A stretch of 14,820 nucleotides of DNA from the NCBI GenBank assembly GCA_002396335.1, contig DGXN01000003.1, forward strand, positions 1 to 14,820, read 5' to 3'. Under the pieces are notes generated by a model, which was not told the DNA's origin, made no database searches, and was given only the letters and a program-made list of their open reading frames with translations. This DNA is from Bacteroidales bacterium UBA4231 (lineage in GTDB: Bacteria > Bacteroidota > Bacteroidia > Bacteroidales > UBA932). Below are positions 1-8,200 of the stretch, one piece after another; position 1 is the first letter of the stretch, and each line of letters begins with the position of its first letter. The position numbers and the translations under genes were made by a program.

Positions 1-315
1 CTCGTGAACACCGGCTGGAACGGAACTGGCAAGAGGATCTCGATCCGCGACACCCGCGGCATCATCGACGCCATCCTCAACCACAGCATCGACAAGGCCC
101 CGACCAAGGTGATCCCTTACTTCAACTTCACCGTCCCTACCAAGCTGGAAGGTGTTGACACCGGCATCCTGGATCCTCGCGATACCTACAAGAATGCCGC
201 CGAATGGGAAGAGAAAGCCAAAGACCTCGCCGGTCGCTTCATCAAGAACTTCCACAAGTATGAAAGCAACCGCGCCGGTAAAGCCCTCGTAAAGGCTGGT
301 CCTAAGCTTCAGTAA
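1..315 (+). CDS. pckA: ATP-dependent phosphoenolpyruvate carboxykinase, C-terminal fragment
   Basis: This cytosolic enzyme interconverts oxaloacetate + ATP with phosphoenolpyruvate + CO2 + ADP, at the gluconeogenic / C4-fermentation node. The 104 visible residues (frame opens at base 1 with Leu-Val-Asn) are the C-terminal fifth of a protein normally about 535 aa long. They contain [17 protein letters not shown], the ATP-PEPCK segment carrying the adenine-contacting Arg and Thr (R449/T455 in E. coli numbering, from memory), then [25 protein letters not shown] and a terminal [13 protein letters not shown], all typical of the family. The GTP-dependent PEPCK family does not have this sequence. 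Codon choice is strongly biased (AAC, AAG, ATC, GAC), as expected for a highly expressed metabolic gene. The stop is TAA at 313-315, followed 17 bp later by a palindromic terminator. The ATG at base 4 within some frames is only a window-edge artefact; the true start lies upstream of this window. Confidence 0.96.
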   Translation, partial: LVNTGWNGTGKRISIRDTRGIIDAILNHSIDKAPTKVIPYFNFTVPTKLEGVDTGILDPRDTYKNAAEWEEKAKDLAGRFIKNFHKYESNRAGKALVKAGPKLQ

Positions 316-332
316 ATCAACGACTTACGCAT

Positions 333-362
333 AAAGGGGTGCACCTGCAGGTGCACCCCTTT
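333..362. terminator. Perfect 30-bp palindrome, probable bidirectional terminator between convergent genes
   Basis: Bases 333-347 (aaaggggtgcacctg) are the exact reverse complement of 348-362, so the transcript can form a very GC-rich stem from either strand. The A3/T3 ends of the stem supply a short U tract in both directions; on the plus strand it continues as TTTGTTTATAT. It sits 17 bp after the pckA stop and 23 bp beyond the stop of the convergent acyltransferase gene, where a shared intrinsic terminator would be expected. The fully palindromic structure has no unpaired loop bases, so the apex must open a few pairs. Confidence 0.8.
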
Positions 363-385
363 GTTTATATGTGGCTGAGTGTCAG

Positions 386-1342
386 TTACTTGCGGAACAG
401 GTTGAGGCCGTCGTAGAAGATGGCATAGGTGACCGGGAGGGAACAGAGGAGCGAAAGGATGGCGTACCAGGGGAGGAAGGTGAGTGACAGGATGACGGCC
501 CAGATGATCAGCGTTATGGGCAGCAGCAGCAACAGGCACAGGCAGCGGATGCTGTTGCACCAGGCCTTGTCCGCCACCTTGCGGCAAAGGATCTCCGCCG
601 TGAGCCAGATGGGGAGGCTCAGAAAAGCGGCAAAGGGCCAGACAAGAAGCAGGAGAGGGGAGGGCTTGTCTGTCTTGGGGCCCTGCGGTTCAACCATCCC
701 GGCCATCTGCTCCTGAATATGGGAGCGCAGTTCCTGCAGAAGCTGTGCTTCCTGCATTCCCGGGTGCTGCTGCACAAAGTCGTTGATGTTGACGGGCTTC
801 CCGTAGCGGACTTCGGCGGATCCCCTGTAGCGGAAGAAGTGGGAGTAGTTGATGCCCGTGGGCACTACCCAGGTTGGCCGATTCCGGGCACTGCGCAGCG
901 CGATGCGGGCAATGCCCTTCTTGATGGGCTGGAGCTCACGTCCGGGATGGTGGGTTCCTTCGGCAAACATACAGAAGGGGACGCCGTGCTCCAGGACGTC
1001 GTCTATCTGGCCGAAACTTTCGTAGTTCTCTTTGACATGGGAGAGGCCGTCTCTTTGTCGAACCATCGGGAGAATGCGAAGGAAGTGGAGAATCTTCGCT
1101 ACAGCGGGCCGATTGAAAATGTCGGCCCTGGAGCCGAAGGCTGTGGGCCCTTTCCTGCCGGCAAGGATGACCAGCGCGTCCATCAGGGTGTTGGTATGGT
1201 TGGGGGCCAGGATGACGGCTCCGTCGGAGGGGAGGTCTTCCCCCCGGAAGCGCAGATAGCGATAGCTTTGATTCGTGCACCAGTCCACGTAGGGCCGGAG
1301 GAGGCTATAGGCGCGGTTGGGCTGCCAGATTTCAGGCTTCAT
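386..1342 (-). CDS. PlsC-like glycerolipid acyltransferase with hydrophobic C-terminal region
   Basis: This membrane-associated LPLAT-superfamily protein probably transfers a fatty acyl chain to a lysophosphatidate-like or related acceptor in phospholipid synthesis. The 318 residues show family motifs in order: PNHTNTLMD (His49...Asp55), the catalytic block, here with five residues between His and Asp instead of the classical four; FGSRADIFNRP at 69-79; FAEGTHHPGREL at 126-137, matching the FPEGTRS phosphate-binding block; and VVPTGINYSHFF at 159-170. From about residue 228 the protein becomes hydrophobic, with about three candidate membrane segments (about 228-252, 265-288, 288-310), an extension absent from classical PlsC of about 245 aa. 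The ATG at 1342 overlaps the end of the upstream transporter gene by 11 bp, indicating cotranscription and probable translational coupling. Acyl donor and acceptor cannot be read from the sequence; an aminolipid or glycerol-3-phosphate acceptor is possible. Confidence 0.85.
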   Translation of the reverse strand: MKPEIWQPNRAYSLLRPYVDWCTNQSYRYLRFRGEDLPSDGAVILAPNHTNTLMDALVILAGRKGPTAFGSRADIFNRPAVAKILHFLRILPMVRQRDGLSHVKENYESFGQIDDVLEHGVPFCMFAEGTHHPGRELQPIKKGIARIALRSARNRPTWVVPTGINYSHFFRYRGSAEVRYGKPVNINDFVQQHPGMQEAQLLQELRSHIQEQMAGMVEPQGPKTDKPSPLLLLVWPFAAFLSLPIWLTAEILCRKVADKAWCNSIRCLCLLLLLPITLIIWAVILSLTFLPWYAILSLLCSLPVTYAIFYDGLNLFRK

Positions 1343-2282
1343 TGCGTCGGGAACGGTTGAAAATAGTGGCTACCGTGAGGCCGGAAATGATATGCCAGAT
1401 GCCCCACCAGGCGGTGATGACCAGCATGCCTCCGTGCGGCGGGAAGCCGGCGAACAGACTGGTTCCCAGCATCAGGGCCAGACCCAGCCCGGAATTCTGT
1501 ATCCCCGTTTCAATAGTGAGCGTACGCCGGTCGCGGAAAGGTACTTTGCCGATGGTCCCTACGCCGAAACCGATGAGCAGAGCCATCAGGTTGTGGATGA
1601 GGACGACCAGGAATATGTATTTGATGCTCAGGAGGAATGCGTTGATGTTGCTGCTGAACGAGAGCACCACCATGGCGATAAAAATGATGATGGAAAGCCA
1701 CTGCAGCGGTTTTTTGAGCGCCTGGGCCACTTTGGGAAGATAGTGGCTGGTCAGGATGCCCAGCACCAACGGAATGCCCAGCAGGATGAAGATGGTCTTG
1801 AAGACGTCCCAGAGCGGAATCACCAGGGTAGGAATGGTGCCGGCCACACCGGCACTGTGCAGATACACGGTTCCCCATGCCCAGAAATTAAAGGGAGTCA
1901 GGAATACGGCCAGAGCCGTGGAAATGGCCGTCAGCGAAACCGACAGTTCCACATTGGCCTTGGCCAGGGAACTCATGAAGTTGGAAATATTGCCGCCGGG
2001 ACAGGCCGCCACCAAAATCATTCCAAGGCCCATCATGGGAGAGATCCAGCCGGTGAGCAGGATGGCCAGGGCGCAAGTGAGGGCAGGCAGCAGCACCAAC
2101 TGGCAGAGCATACCCAGCAGCACGCTCTTGGGCTTTTTGAATACCTCTACGAAAATGCCGGGCTTGATGCCCAGGGCCACGCCGTACATTACGAAGGCGA
2201 GGATGATGTTGATGGTGTTCATGCCACCGGCGTTCAGCTGCACCTGAATGCTATCGATGGTATGGATTACTTCTTGGGTCAT
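1332..2282 (-). CDS. BASS-family (bile acid:sodium symporter-like) transporter
   Basis: This 316-aa integral inner-membrane protein, with about nine or ten hydrophobic helices, belongs to the SBF/BASS family, which imports organic anions with Na+. The family hallmark is CPGGNISNFMSSLAKANVELSVSLT at 94-118 (broken here: CPGGNISN, then ANVELSVSLT), with a second crossover segment ETGIQNSGLGLAL at 258-270. By recalled numbering of the Neisseria ASBT homologue, the Na1 ligands S114, N115, S128, T132 and E260 correspond in spacing to S100, N101, S114, T118 and E258, and Na2 ligand Q264 to Q262, so sodium coupling looks intact. I chose the ATG at 2282. A TTG at 2306 would add eight residues but lies inside the predicted promoter. 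The substrate is unknown: BASS members carry bile acids, pyruvate, pantothenate or other anions. The gene is first in a two-gene unit with the acyltransferase. Confidence 0.88.
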   Translation of the reverse strand: MTQEVIHTIDSIQVQLNAGGMNTINIILAFVMYGVALGIKPGIFVEVFKKPKSVLLGMLCQLVLLPALTCALAILLTGWISPMMGLGMILVAACPGGNISNFMSSLAKANVELSVSLTAISTALAVFLTPFNFWAWGTVYLHSAGVAGTIPTLVIPLWDVFKTIFILLGIPLVLGILTSHYLPKVAQALKKPLQWLSIIIFIAMVVLSFSSNINAFLLSIKYIFLVVLIHNLMALLIGFGVGTIGKVPFRDRRTLTIETGIQNSGLGLALMLGTSLFAGFPPHGGMLVITAWWGIWHIISGLTVATIFNRSRRNEA

Positions 2283-2292
2283 GGGGCTTAGC

Positions 2293-2313
2293 AGTACTAT
2301 GTACAAAAGTACT
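2293..2313. repeat. Triple GTAC-centred repeat overlapping the transporter promoter
   Basis: AGTACT occurs at 2293-2298 and again at 2308-2313, with a third GTAC at 2301-2304 between them. Each copy is itself palindromic and the centres are 7 and 8 bp apart. The right copy overlaps the predicted -7 box of the BASS gene and the left ones cover the expected start of transcription. This is compatible with an operator or an RNA stem in the 5' leader. The short motif could also be coincidence in an A+T-rich spacer. Confidence 0.3.
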
Positions 2314-2336
2314 AATTTTTTGTATATTTGGGCAAG
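2304..2336 (-). promoter_or_regulatory. Bacteroidota-type promoter for the BASS transporter / acyltransferase unit
   Basis: On the minus strand, TACTTTTG (complement of 2304-2311) matches the TAnnTTTG -7 element. CTTG (complement of 2333-2336), 21 bp upstream, fits the -33 TTTG element imperfectly. The expected start of transcription is near 2299, giving a leader of about 17 nt before the ATG at 2282. The 78-bp spacer after the hydrolase gene, after six very tight or overlapping junctions, also argues for a fresh transcription start. Confidence 0.6.
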
Positions 2337-2360
2337 TAGAAGAAGCGGAACAGAACAGCT

Positions 2361-3266
2361 TTACGCTGTAATCGTAAGTCCGTCCCAGGCGGGCTGCACA
2401 TCTGACGATATTCCCTTTTCTGCGCACAGCTCTTTCAGTTGGGCGCAGAATTGTTCATGGGTGGGGAAAGCATGGCTCAGGTGGGTGAGCCAGGTATGGC
2501 GGGCGCCGATCCTGCCGGCCAGCGCGAGCGCTTCTTCCAGGGAGAAATGCGAGTGGTGAGGGTGGTAGCTGACCGTATTCAAGGTAACATGCTCCAGCCC
2601 CCGCAGTTTTTCCAGTTCACGTTCCGGCAGTGTGCTCATGTCGGTGATATAGGCAATGTTTCCGAAACGGAAGCCCAGCACCGGCATTTGTCCGTGCAGG
2701 CCGCGGATGGGGATGACGTTGGCGTCGTCGTGGGACGCTTCCACCACCGCGTTGTCCGAGGGCTTCAGCGAACCGTCGGCCTGGCGGTAGAAATAGCCGA
2801 TGTCGTGCACCCATTCCAGTTCCCCCGTGCCCCGGAGGGAATCTACCCGGAACGGCCGCTCGTCAATCAGATGGACATGCCACTCGGGGGCTCCGGGGTA
2901 TTTATGCTCGGCAAAAGCGTAAGCGTAGTCATTCCGGAGGGTTTCCAGAACGCGCTCCTCGCAGTAGATTTCCGCGGCTTTCCGGTCGATGTAGTTGAAC
3001 GAGCGGACGTCGTCCAGGCCGCCCGTATGGTCTTTGTGGTTGTGCGTCAGGAGGATGGCGTCCAGATGGCGTACGTCATGTGCAAGCATCTGGGAACGGA
3101 AATCCGGCCCTGCATCCACCAAAATGGTGAGCCCGTCCATCTCCACCAGGGCCGATGAACGGAACCGCTTGTCCTTGCTGTCGGCCGACTTGCATACCGC
3201 ACACTGGCAGCCGATGATGGGTACGCCTTGCGATGTACCGGTTCCCAGAAAAGTCAGTCGCGTCAT
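2361..3266 (-). CDS. PhnP-like metallo-beta-lactamase-fold hydrolase
   Basis: This 301-aa cytosolic enzyme is a binuclear-metal phosphodiesterase-type hydrolase related to PhnP (cyclic ribose phosphate phosphodiesterase). The N-terminus FLGTGTSQGVP (6-16) is followed by C20-x-C22-x2-C25, equivalent to the structural zinc site of PhnP. The catalytic signature THNHKDH gives H75, H77, D79 and H80. Further probable ligands are D209 in ITDMS and H262 in LTHLSH, and the protein ends with the family-typical AWDGLTI. Compared with Bacteroidota homologues as I remember them (about 255 aa), residues about 142-182 form an extra segment of about 40 aa. The start codon overlaps the mtaB stop as ATGA (3263-3266), so the gene is translationally coupled to it and is last in the seven-gene unit. 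No phosphonate (phn) genes are nearby, so a C-P lyase role is unlikely. The physiological substrate is unknown. Confidence 0.87.
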   Translation of the reverse strand: MTRLTFLGTGTSQGVPIIGCQCAVCKSADSKDKRFRSSALVEMDGLTILVDAGPDFRSQMLAHDVRHLDAILLTHNHKDHTGGLDDVRSFNYIDRKAAEIYCEERVLETLRNDYAYAFAEHKYPGAPEWHVHLIDERPFRVDSLRGTGELEWVHDIGYFYRQADGSLKPSDNAVVEASHDDANVIPIRGLHGQMPVLGFRFGNIAYITDMSTLPERELEKLRGLEHVTLNTVSYHPHHSHFSLEEALALAGRIGARHTWLTHLSHAFPTHEQFCAQLKELCAEKGISSDVQPAWDGLTITA

Positions 3267-4513
3267 AGGACAACCTCCTCCAATTGGTTTACCGAGGCGG
3301 GGTCATAAGGCTTTTCCACCCGGATGTAATTGCCCGTGTATCCTCCCATGAGGCCGTTTTTGACGGACGACTCCCAGAGAACGGTCTCGGCGATTCCTTT
3401 GTTGGCGGCGACAAATTCGGCATGCAGCTGTTCGCTGAGGGCTTCCAGGCGGGCCACACGCTCTGTCTTGAGGCTGTCCTGCACCTGGTCCTTCCACTCG
3501 GCCGCCCGCGTGCCGGGACGGCGGGAGTAGGGGAATACATGGATGAAGGCAGGGCGGATGCGGTCTTTCAGGAAGTTGTAGGTCTCCATGAACAGTTCTT
3601 CCGTCTCTGAGGGCAGGCCTACGATTACGTCGATTCCAAAGAATACGAGCGGCTCTCCGGGGCGCTCCAGGGCCTTGCGGATGTAGTCGATCCGGGATGC
3701 AAACAGGGCTGTGTCGTAGCGTCGGCCGACCCGTCTGAGCAGGGTGTCGCTGCCACTCTGCAGGGGGATGTGGAAATGCCGCTGGAATTTGGTCCCGGAG
3801 GCGATCCAGTCGATGATTTCCGGTGTGATGAGGTTGGGCTCGATGGAAGAAATCCGGAAGCGTTCGATGCCGTCCACCTCGTTCAGCGCCTTCAGCAGGT
3901 CCAGGAAGCTTTCTCCGGTGGTGCGGCCGAAGTCGCCGGTGTTGACGCCCGTGAGCACGACTTCCTTCACTCCCTGGGCAGCAATGTCCCGTGCCATTTT
4001 CACCACCTCGCAGATAGGAATGTTCCGGCTCCGTCCCCGGGCGTACGGGACGGTACAGTACGCGCAGAAGTTGTCGCAGCCGTCTTGCACCTTCAGAAAA
4101 CTCCTCGTCCGTTCCTCGCCCGAAGAATAGGCCCCGAAGGTTCCGGCGATGGCATCTTCCCTCTTACCTGGTTGAGGTTGGCCATGGATTACGACATCGA
4201 CAAGTTGCTTCTTCTCCTCGGCGCCGAAGACCCGCCAGACGCCGTTCATGGCCTGGAGTTCGGCCTGGCGGAGCTGCGCATAGCAGCCGGTGACCACGAT
4301 CCGGGCTTCCGGCGCGGTCTTGTATGCCCGGCGGATGAGGTTGCGGGACTTTTTCTCGGCCGTCTCGGTGACGGCGCAGGTGTTGATCAGGTATACGTCG
4401 GCCCGGGCCGTCCAGGGAACAACCTCCCAGCCGGCGGCTACAAAGCCCCGTTCGTAGGTGGATGTCTCTGCATAGTTCAGTTTGCAGCCGAGGGTGGTGA
4501 ATGCTATTTTCAT
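3263..4513 (-). CDS. mtaB: tRNA t6A37 methylthiotransferase MtaB
   Basis: This cytosolic radical-SAM enzyme adds a methylthio group to C2 of N6-threonylcarbamoyladenosine at tRNA position 37 (t6A to ms2t6A). The 416 residues have the expected three parts. The N-terminal MTTase domain begins MKIAFTTLGCKLN, with cluster ligands C10, C46 (INTCAVT) and C77 (VTGCYAQ). The radical-SAM core carries CDNFCAYC (C146, C150, C153) and HIPLQSGSD. A short TRAM-like tail follows (about 355-416; GYTGNYIRVE). FTTLGCKLN and the single NTCAVT motif favour MtaB over MiaB or RimO. I chose the ATG at 4513: an upstream in-frame start at 4570 would add 19 residues lying wholly within the preceding gene and ahead of the conserved start. 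The ATG overlaps the stop of the RsmI-like gene (ATGA), and the stop overlaps the next start in the same way. Its substrate base is made by TsaD, encoded two genes upstream of the RsmI-like gene. Confidence 0.93.
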   Translation of the reverse strand: MKIAFTTLGCKLNYAETSTYERGFVAAGWEVVPWTARADVYLINTCAVTETAEKKSRNLIRRAYKTAPEARIVVTGCYAQLRQAELQAMNGVWRVFGAEEKKQLVDVVIHGQPQPGKREDAIAGTFGAYSSGEERTRSFLKVQDGCDNFCAYCTVPYARGRSRNIPICEVVKMARDIAAQGVKEVVLTGVNTGDFGRTTGESFLDLLKALNEVDGIERFRISSIEPNLITPEIIDWIASGTKFQRHFHIPLQSGSDTLLRRVGRRYDTALFASRIDYIRKALERPGEPLVFFGIDVIVGLPSETEELFMETYNFLKDRIRPAFIHVFPYSRRPGTRAAEWKDQVQDSLKTERVARLEALSEQLHAEFVAANKGIAETVLWESSVKNGLMGGYTGNYIRVEKPYDPASVNQLEEVVL

Positions 4514-5217
4514 GCGAGCAGAAGGAATACGCAAGGACGCTTGCCGATAGTGACCGGCTCTTTTTTCCACTGTGTGACGGTGCGGGTGCGGATGAAGGCG
4601 TCTTCGCAGGTGATGTTGGCCGCTACGCAGACCCGGACAGTGCCGCTCAGCGTTTGCAGCATATCGGCAAACAGGGAATCATTGCGGTAGGGCGTCTCGA
4701 TGAGAATCTGGGTCTGGCGGGCTGCGGCGGACCGTTTTTCAAGGTTTTTCAGCGCGGCGCGGCGCTCGTCTGTCTTGGCGGGGATGTAGCCTGCAAAGGC
4801 GAACGACTGTCCGTTGAGCCCGGATGCCATAAGTGCCAGCATCAGGGAAGAGGGCCCCACCAGCGGGACCACCTCTATATCGTGCCGATGGCAAAGCGCC
4901 ACCAGCTGGGCCCCGGGATCGGCGACGGCGGGAAGTCCTGCCTCCGATAGCAGGCCGACATTGCAGCCGTCCGCGAATAGGGGAAGGAAAGCTTCCACCT
5001 CCGAAGGCCGGGTGTGTTCGTTGAGCTCATGGAACTCCAGTTCGCCGATATGGCCCTTGAGCCCGGCAAGTGACAGGAAACGGCGGGCCGTGCGGACCTC
5101 TTCCACGACAAAACGGTGCAGGGTGGGCAGTATTTCCAGTACGGAAGCGGGAAGTACGGCGGCAGGGTCTGTCTCGCCAAGGGGCGTGGGGATCAAGTAG
5201 AGTTTACCGTTCGGCAT
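4510..5217 (-). CDS. RsmI-like SAM-dependent methyltransferase (tetrapyrrole-methylase fold)
   Basis: This 235-aa cytosolic protein belongs to the class III (tetrapyrrole methylase) SAM methyltransferases and most resembles RsmI, which 2'-O-methylates C1402 of 16S rRNA. Matching blocks are LYLIPTPLG (7-14), VVEEVRTARRFL (37-48) where RsmI has AEDTR-T-LL, LLSEAGLPAVADPG (89-102), LVGPSSLMLALMASGL (119-134), GYIP (143-146) where RsmI has GFLP, and IETPYR (173-178) where RsmI has FYESPHR. It differs from canonical RsmI by the ED to EE change and by lacking the C-terminal extension that brings RsmI to about 280 aa. It may therefore be a Bacteroidota-specific paralogue with another target. I chose the ATG at 5217, which overlaps the tamB end by 14 bp; the longer frame to 5301 adds 28 residues inside tamB with no family similarity. 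The stop overlaps the mtaB start (ATGA). Confidence 0.8.
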   Translation of the reverse strand: MPNGKLYLIPTPLGETDPAAVLPASVLEILPTLHRFVVEEVRTARRFLSLAGLKGHIGELEFHELNEHTRPSEVEAFLPLFADGCNVGLLSEAGLPAVADPGAQLVALCHRHDIEVVPLVGPSSLMLALMASGLNGQSFAFAGYIPAKTDERRAALKNLEKRSAAARQTQILIETPYRNDSLFADMLQTLSGTVRVCVAANITCEDAFIRTRTVTQWKKEPVTIGKRPCVFLLLA

Positions 5218-8200
5218 AAGGAGTAGATTTACCGGTTGAGTCAATTTGCAGGATGACGTTGCGGGCAGGACGGAGAATACTCTCCCGCTGGCGTCTTTCA
5301 CGGGTAGCCCGGCCGACGAACAGCTCGCGGAAGAAGTCGACGAAAGAGTTGAATTCCCGTTGGTAGGCGATACCGGCGCCGTTTCGCTGGCTGTTGTCCA
5401 GGTAGTAGGAGAACTGGTCGGCCGAATGGGAGAACAGGTTCAGACGCAGGGAGCCGCTCCGGTTCAGCTTGATTTCAATGTCAATGTCGCCGGAGATTTC
5501 GTTGGTGGTGGTGCCGCCGACCAGCTGTTTGTTGCCCACCGTGCCGTTTACGATGACCCGGTTGTTGAACAGCTGGGTACTCAGGGCGACGTCGAAGATA
5601 TTGCTTCCCGTCTGGGTGGCCTGGTAGTTCAGACCCAGGTCCAGCGGAATGTTCAGTTTCTGGAAGATGTTGTTCAGCTGGTCCGACATGATGCTGGAGA
5701 CATTGGAATACAGCACGTCGGTACCGTTGGTGGTGATTCCGGATTCTTCGGCGGGCAGGAAATTGCCGGCGACCAGCAGGTAGACGAACTGTTTCTGGAT
5801 CTTGTCGTCGGTGTTGAGGACGCTTTCCACCTGGGCCTGGGCGACGGGACTCAGGTCCGGAACATCGATGTTGAATTTTACCTCGGGATTGCTCAGTTTG
5901 CCGGTGATGTCGATTCCGCAGTTGACCGTCCGCCGGCCGATGGCAGTGTCGTCGGAGATCAGGTTTGAAAGGCTGGCCTTGGTCACATACAGGCCCTTGA
6001 CGTTGAGGTCGGTGTCCCAGACATCGCCGTTAAAGCGGACGGAGCTGCCGTCCTGGATGGTGAAGTCGCGGCTCACGAGGTTCAGTACCGAGAAGTGGAA
6101 GCTGCCCTGGGAGATGTCGTAATTGCCGTTCAGGGTGAAGGAGCCCTGTGCCATCTGGGTCTCTATTTCCACGGTGCCGGTACCGGACGCCTTCAGGGAG
6201 TTGTCGTTGTCGATATCCAGATACACCTGGGTCTCGTTGTTGGGACGGATGCGCATGAGCACACGCAGGTCCCTGGCGCGGGACGCCGTGGTCTTTCCGG
6301 CTGCCATCATGACTTCGTACGGGTCTTCTTCCAGGAAACTCTCTTCTTTTTTGAATGTCAGCAGTTCATTGGACTGGCCGCTGGAGCGGGATTGGAGCGG
6401 GATGTGGACATCGCCGCTTTTTACGGTGCTGGCGTCAATGTTCAGAAGCAGTTTGTTGACCGGGCCGGTGATGTCTACCTTGCCGGAAGCGTAGACATCG
6501 CCGCTGACGATGGAATTCTCGCCCGGAGCCAGGGCCAGGGCGCGCATGTCCCGCATGGTCACGTGGGTATCCATGGACATGTCCTTGAATCCGTTCAGTG
6601 CGATGGTTCCCTGGATACGTCCGGTGCCGCCTTCCCCGTCCGTAAGGCGGATATTCTGGAAGTGGATGCCGTCGTCATCCAGGTCCAGCGGACCTTCCAT
6701 CCGGTAGGGGACGTGGGTGAAATCCAGCGTCATCCGGCCGTCCCGGACATAGAGGTCTTTGCTGGCGAGGTGGATGTCCTTCAGGGTCCCGTCGGCCGAT
6801 ACTTCTCCGGACAGCCTGCCGCCGAACTCCGTGAACAGGGTGTTCAGGAAAGACTCCAGATATCCCATGTCCAGGCCGTCCAGCCTGGCGTCGGCGTGTA
6901 TCCGCTGGGTGGACGGAACCAGGTATGCGTCGGCCTGCAGGGTGGTGCGGCCGTTCAGGTCGTTGTGGAGGGTGGCGTTGAAGCGGTTCAGTTCGTCGTC
7001 CCAGACACTGTTGATACGGACGGTTCCCAGGCGTTTTCCGGAGACGCGGGTAGAGTCGCAGACGATGCCGGCCAGCAGGCCGGGGGTGGGATCGTCGGAA
7101 GAGAGGATGACTGCCCGGCCGGTAGCCCGCCCGTCCAGGGACGGCATGCCGCCGGTGAAGGTGTTCAGCAGGCCCAGGTTGAATTTTTCCAGCGTGACGG
7201 TGAGCGTGTCGGCCTGACCGGGGGCGTATCCGCCGTTCACCAGCAGACGTTCGTCTTCATGACGGGCCAGGAGTTTGTCAATGCTGACCCGGCCTCCTCC
7301 GCAGATGATGTCGCCGGAAGAGAGCGACCAGCCGTCGCCGTTGTAATAGATGTTGGACGGCAGGGTGCGGGCCGACAGGATGATTCCGTCTTTGTCCTGC
7401 TGCAGGTCTCCGGTGATGTAGACCTCGGCCCGGGTGGCGGCATCTTCTTCATTGTCAAAGATATAGCCCAGGCCGATGTGGTTGTCGTCGGCAAACAGGC
7501 GCAGGCGGTTGTTCTTCAGAAGGGCGCCTGCAAGCGAGATGGAAGAGCCGGTGATTTCGCCGGAAAGGACGTTCGCTCCGTTGTCGAAGTCCAGCTTCAG
7601 GTCCTTGATATACTTTTCATTGATGGCGATACGGCCGGAGCGGACCGTGGCTTTCACCAGACCGTCCGGACTGACCTTCAGCCGGGCTTCCGTCTTGTTC
7701 TCCACATACAGGCCGGGGGACAGGAAGTTCAGCAGTTCCCGGGCGTTGGCCATTTTCAGGGAAACGTCGTATGAGCCGCCCGTGAATGGCGTAGGAGGGA
7801 CTTCCCGCAGGAGGGCATTGAGGTCGCGCTCCAGGATCAGGCGCTGGAGGTCTTTCACGAAGTCGCCGACCGGATGGTCTCCCACAAAGCTGGCCTGCAG
7901 GAAGTCGGAATCCAGCCGCAGGCGGTGCAGGTTGTCATTGGTGTTGGCCCGGATGGTCATGTTTCCGATGTCGTGCCGTCCGGTGTCGCTCACAAGGAGG
8001 ATGTCGTTGACGCTGACCGAGCCGATCAGTTCGTGTTTGTCAGTCCTGAGGAAGTTGGCATTGGTGACAAAACTGATCTTGGACTGTTCCCGCCTGTCGA
8101 TATTCAGGGCGTGGAGGTCGGCATAGCCCAGGGAGAGGAAGAAGTTGTAGGCAGCGTTCCGGGTGCTGTTGGACAGGTTGAACACGCCCTGGAACAGGAA

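Noticed and set aside
2283..2306. TTG start adding eight residues to the transporter
   Set aside because: It falls inside the predicted -7 box, and an ATG 24 bases downstream is a better start.
2323..2330. TATATTTG on the plus strand matching a -7 element
   Set aside because: No plus-strand gene follows it, there is no -33 element at proper distance, and an A+T-rich spacer yields such matches by chance.
2355..2369. Small hairpin (ACAGC / GCTGT, 5-nt loop) at the hydrolase stop codon, considered as terminator
   Set aside because: The stem is only 5 bp, moderately GC-rich, and has no T run after it on the minus strand.
4514..4570. Longer N-terminus for MtaB
   Set aside because: The added residues lie inside the preceding gene and ahead of the conserved MKIAFTTLGCKLN start; the ATGA overlap supports 4513.
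5218..5301. Longer N-terminus for the RsmI-like protein
   Set aside because: The 28 extra residues lie in the tamB coding end and do not resemble the family; homologues begin at the LYLIPTPLG strand.
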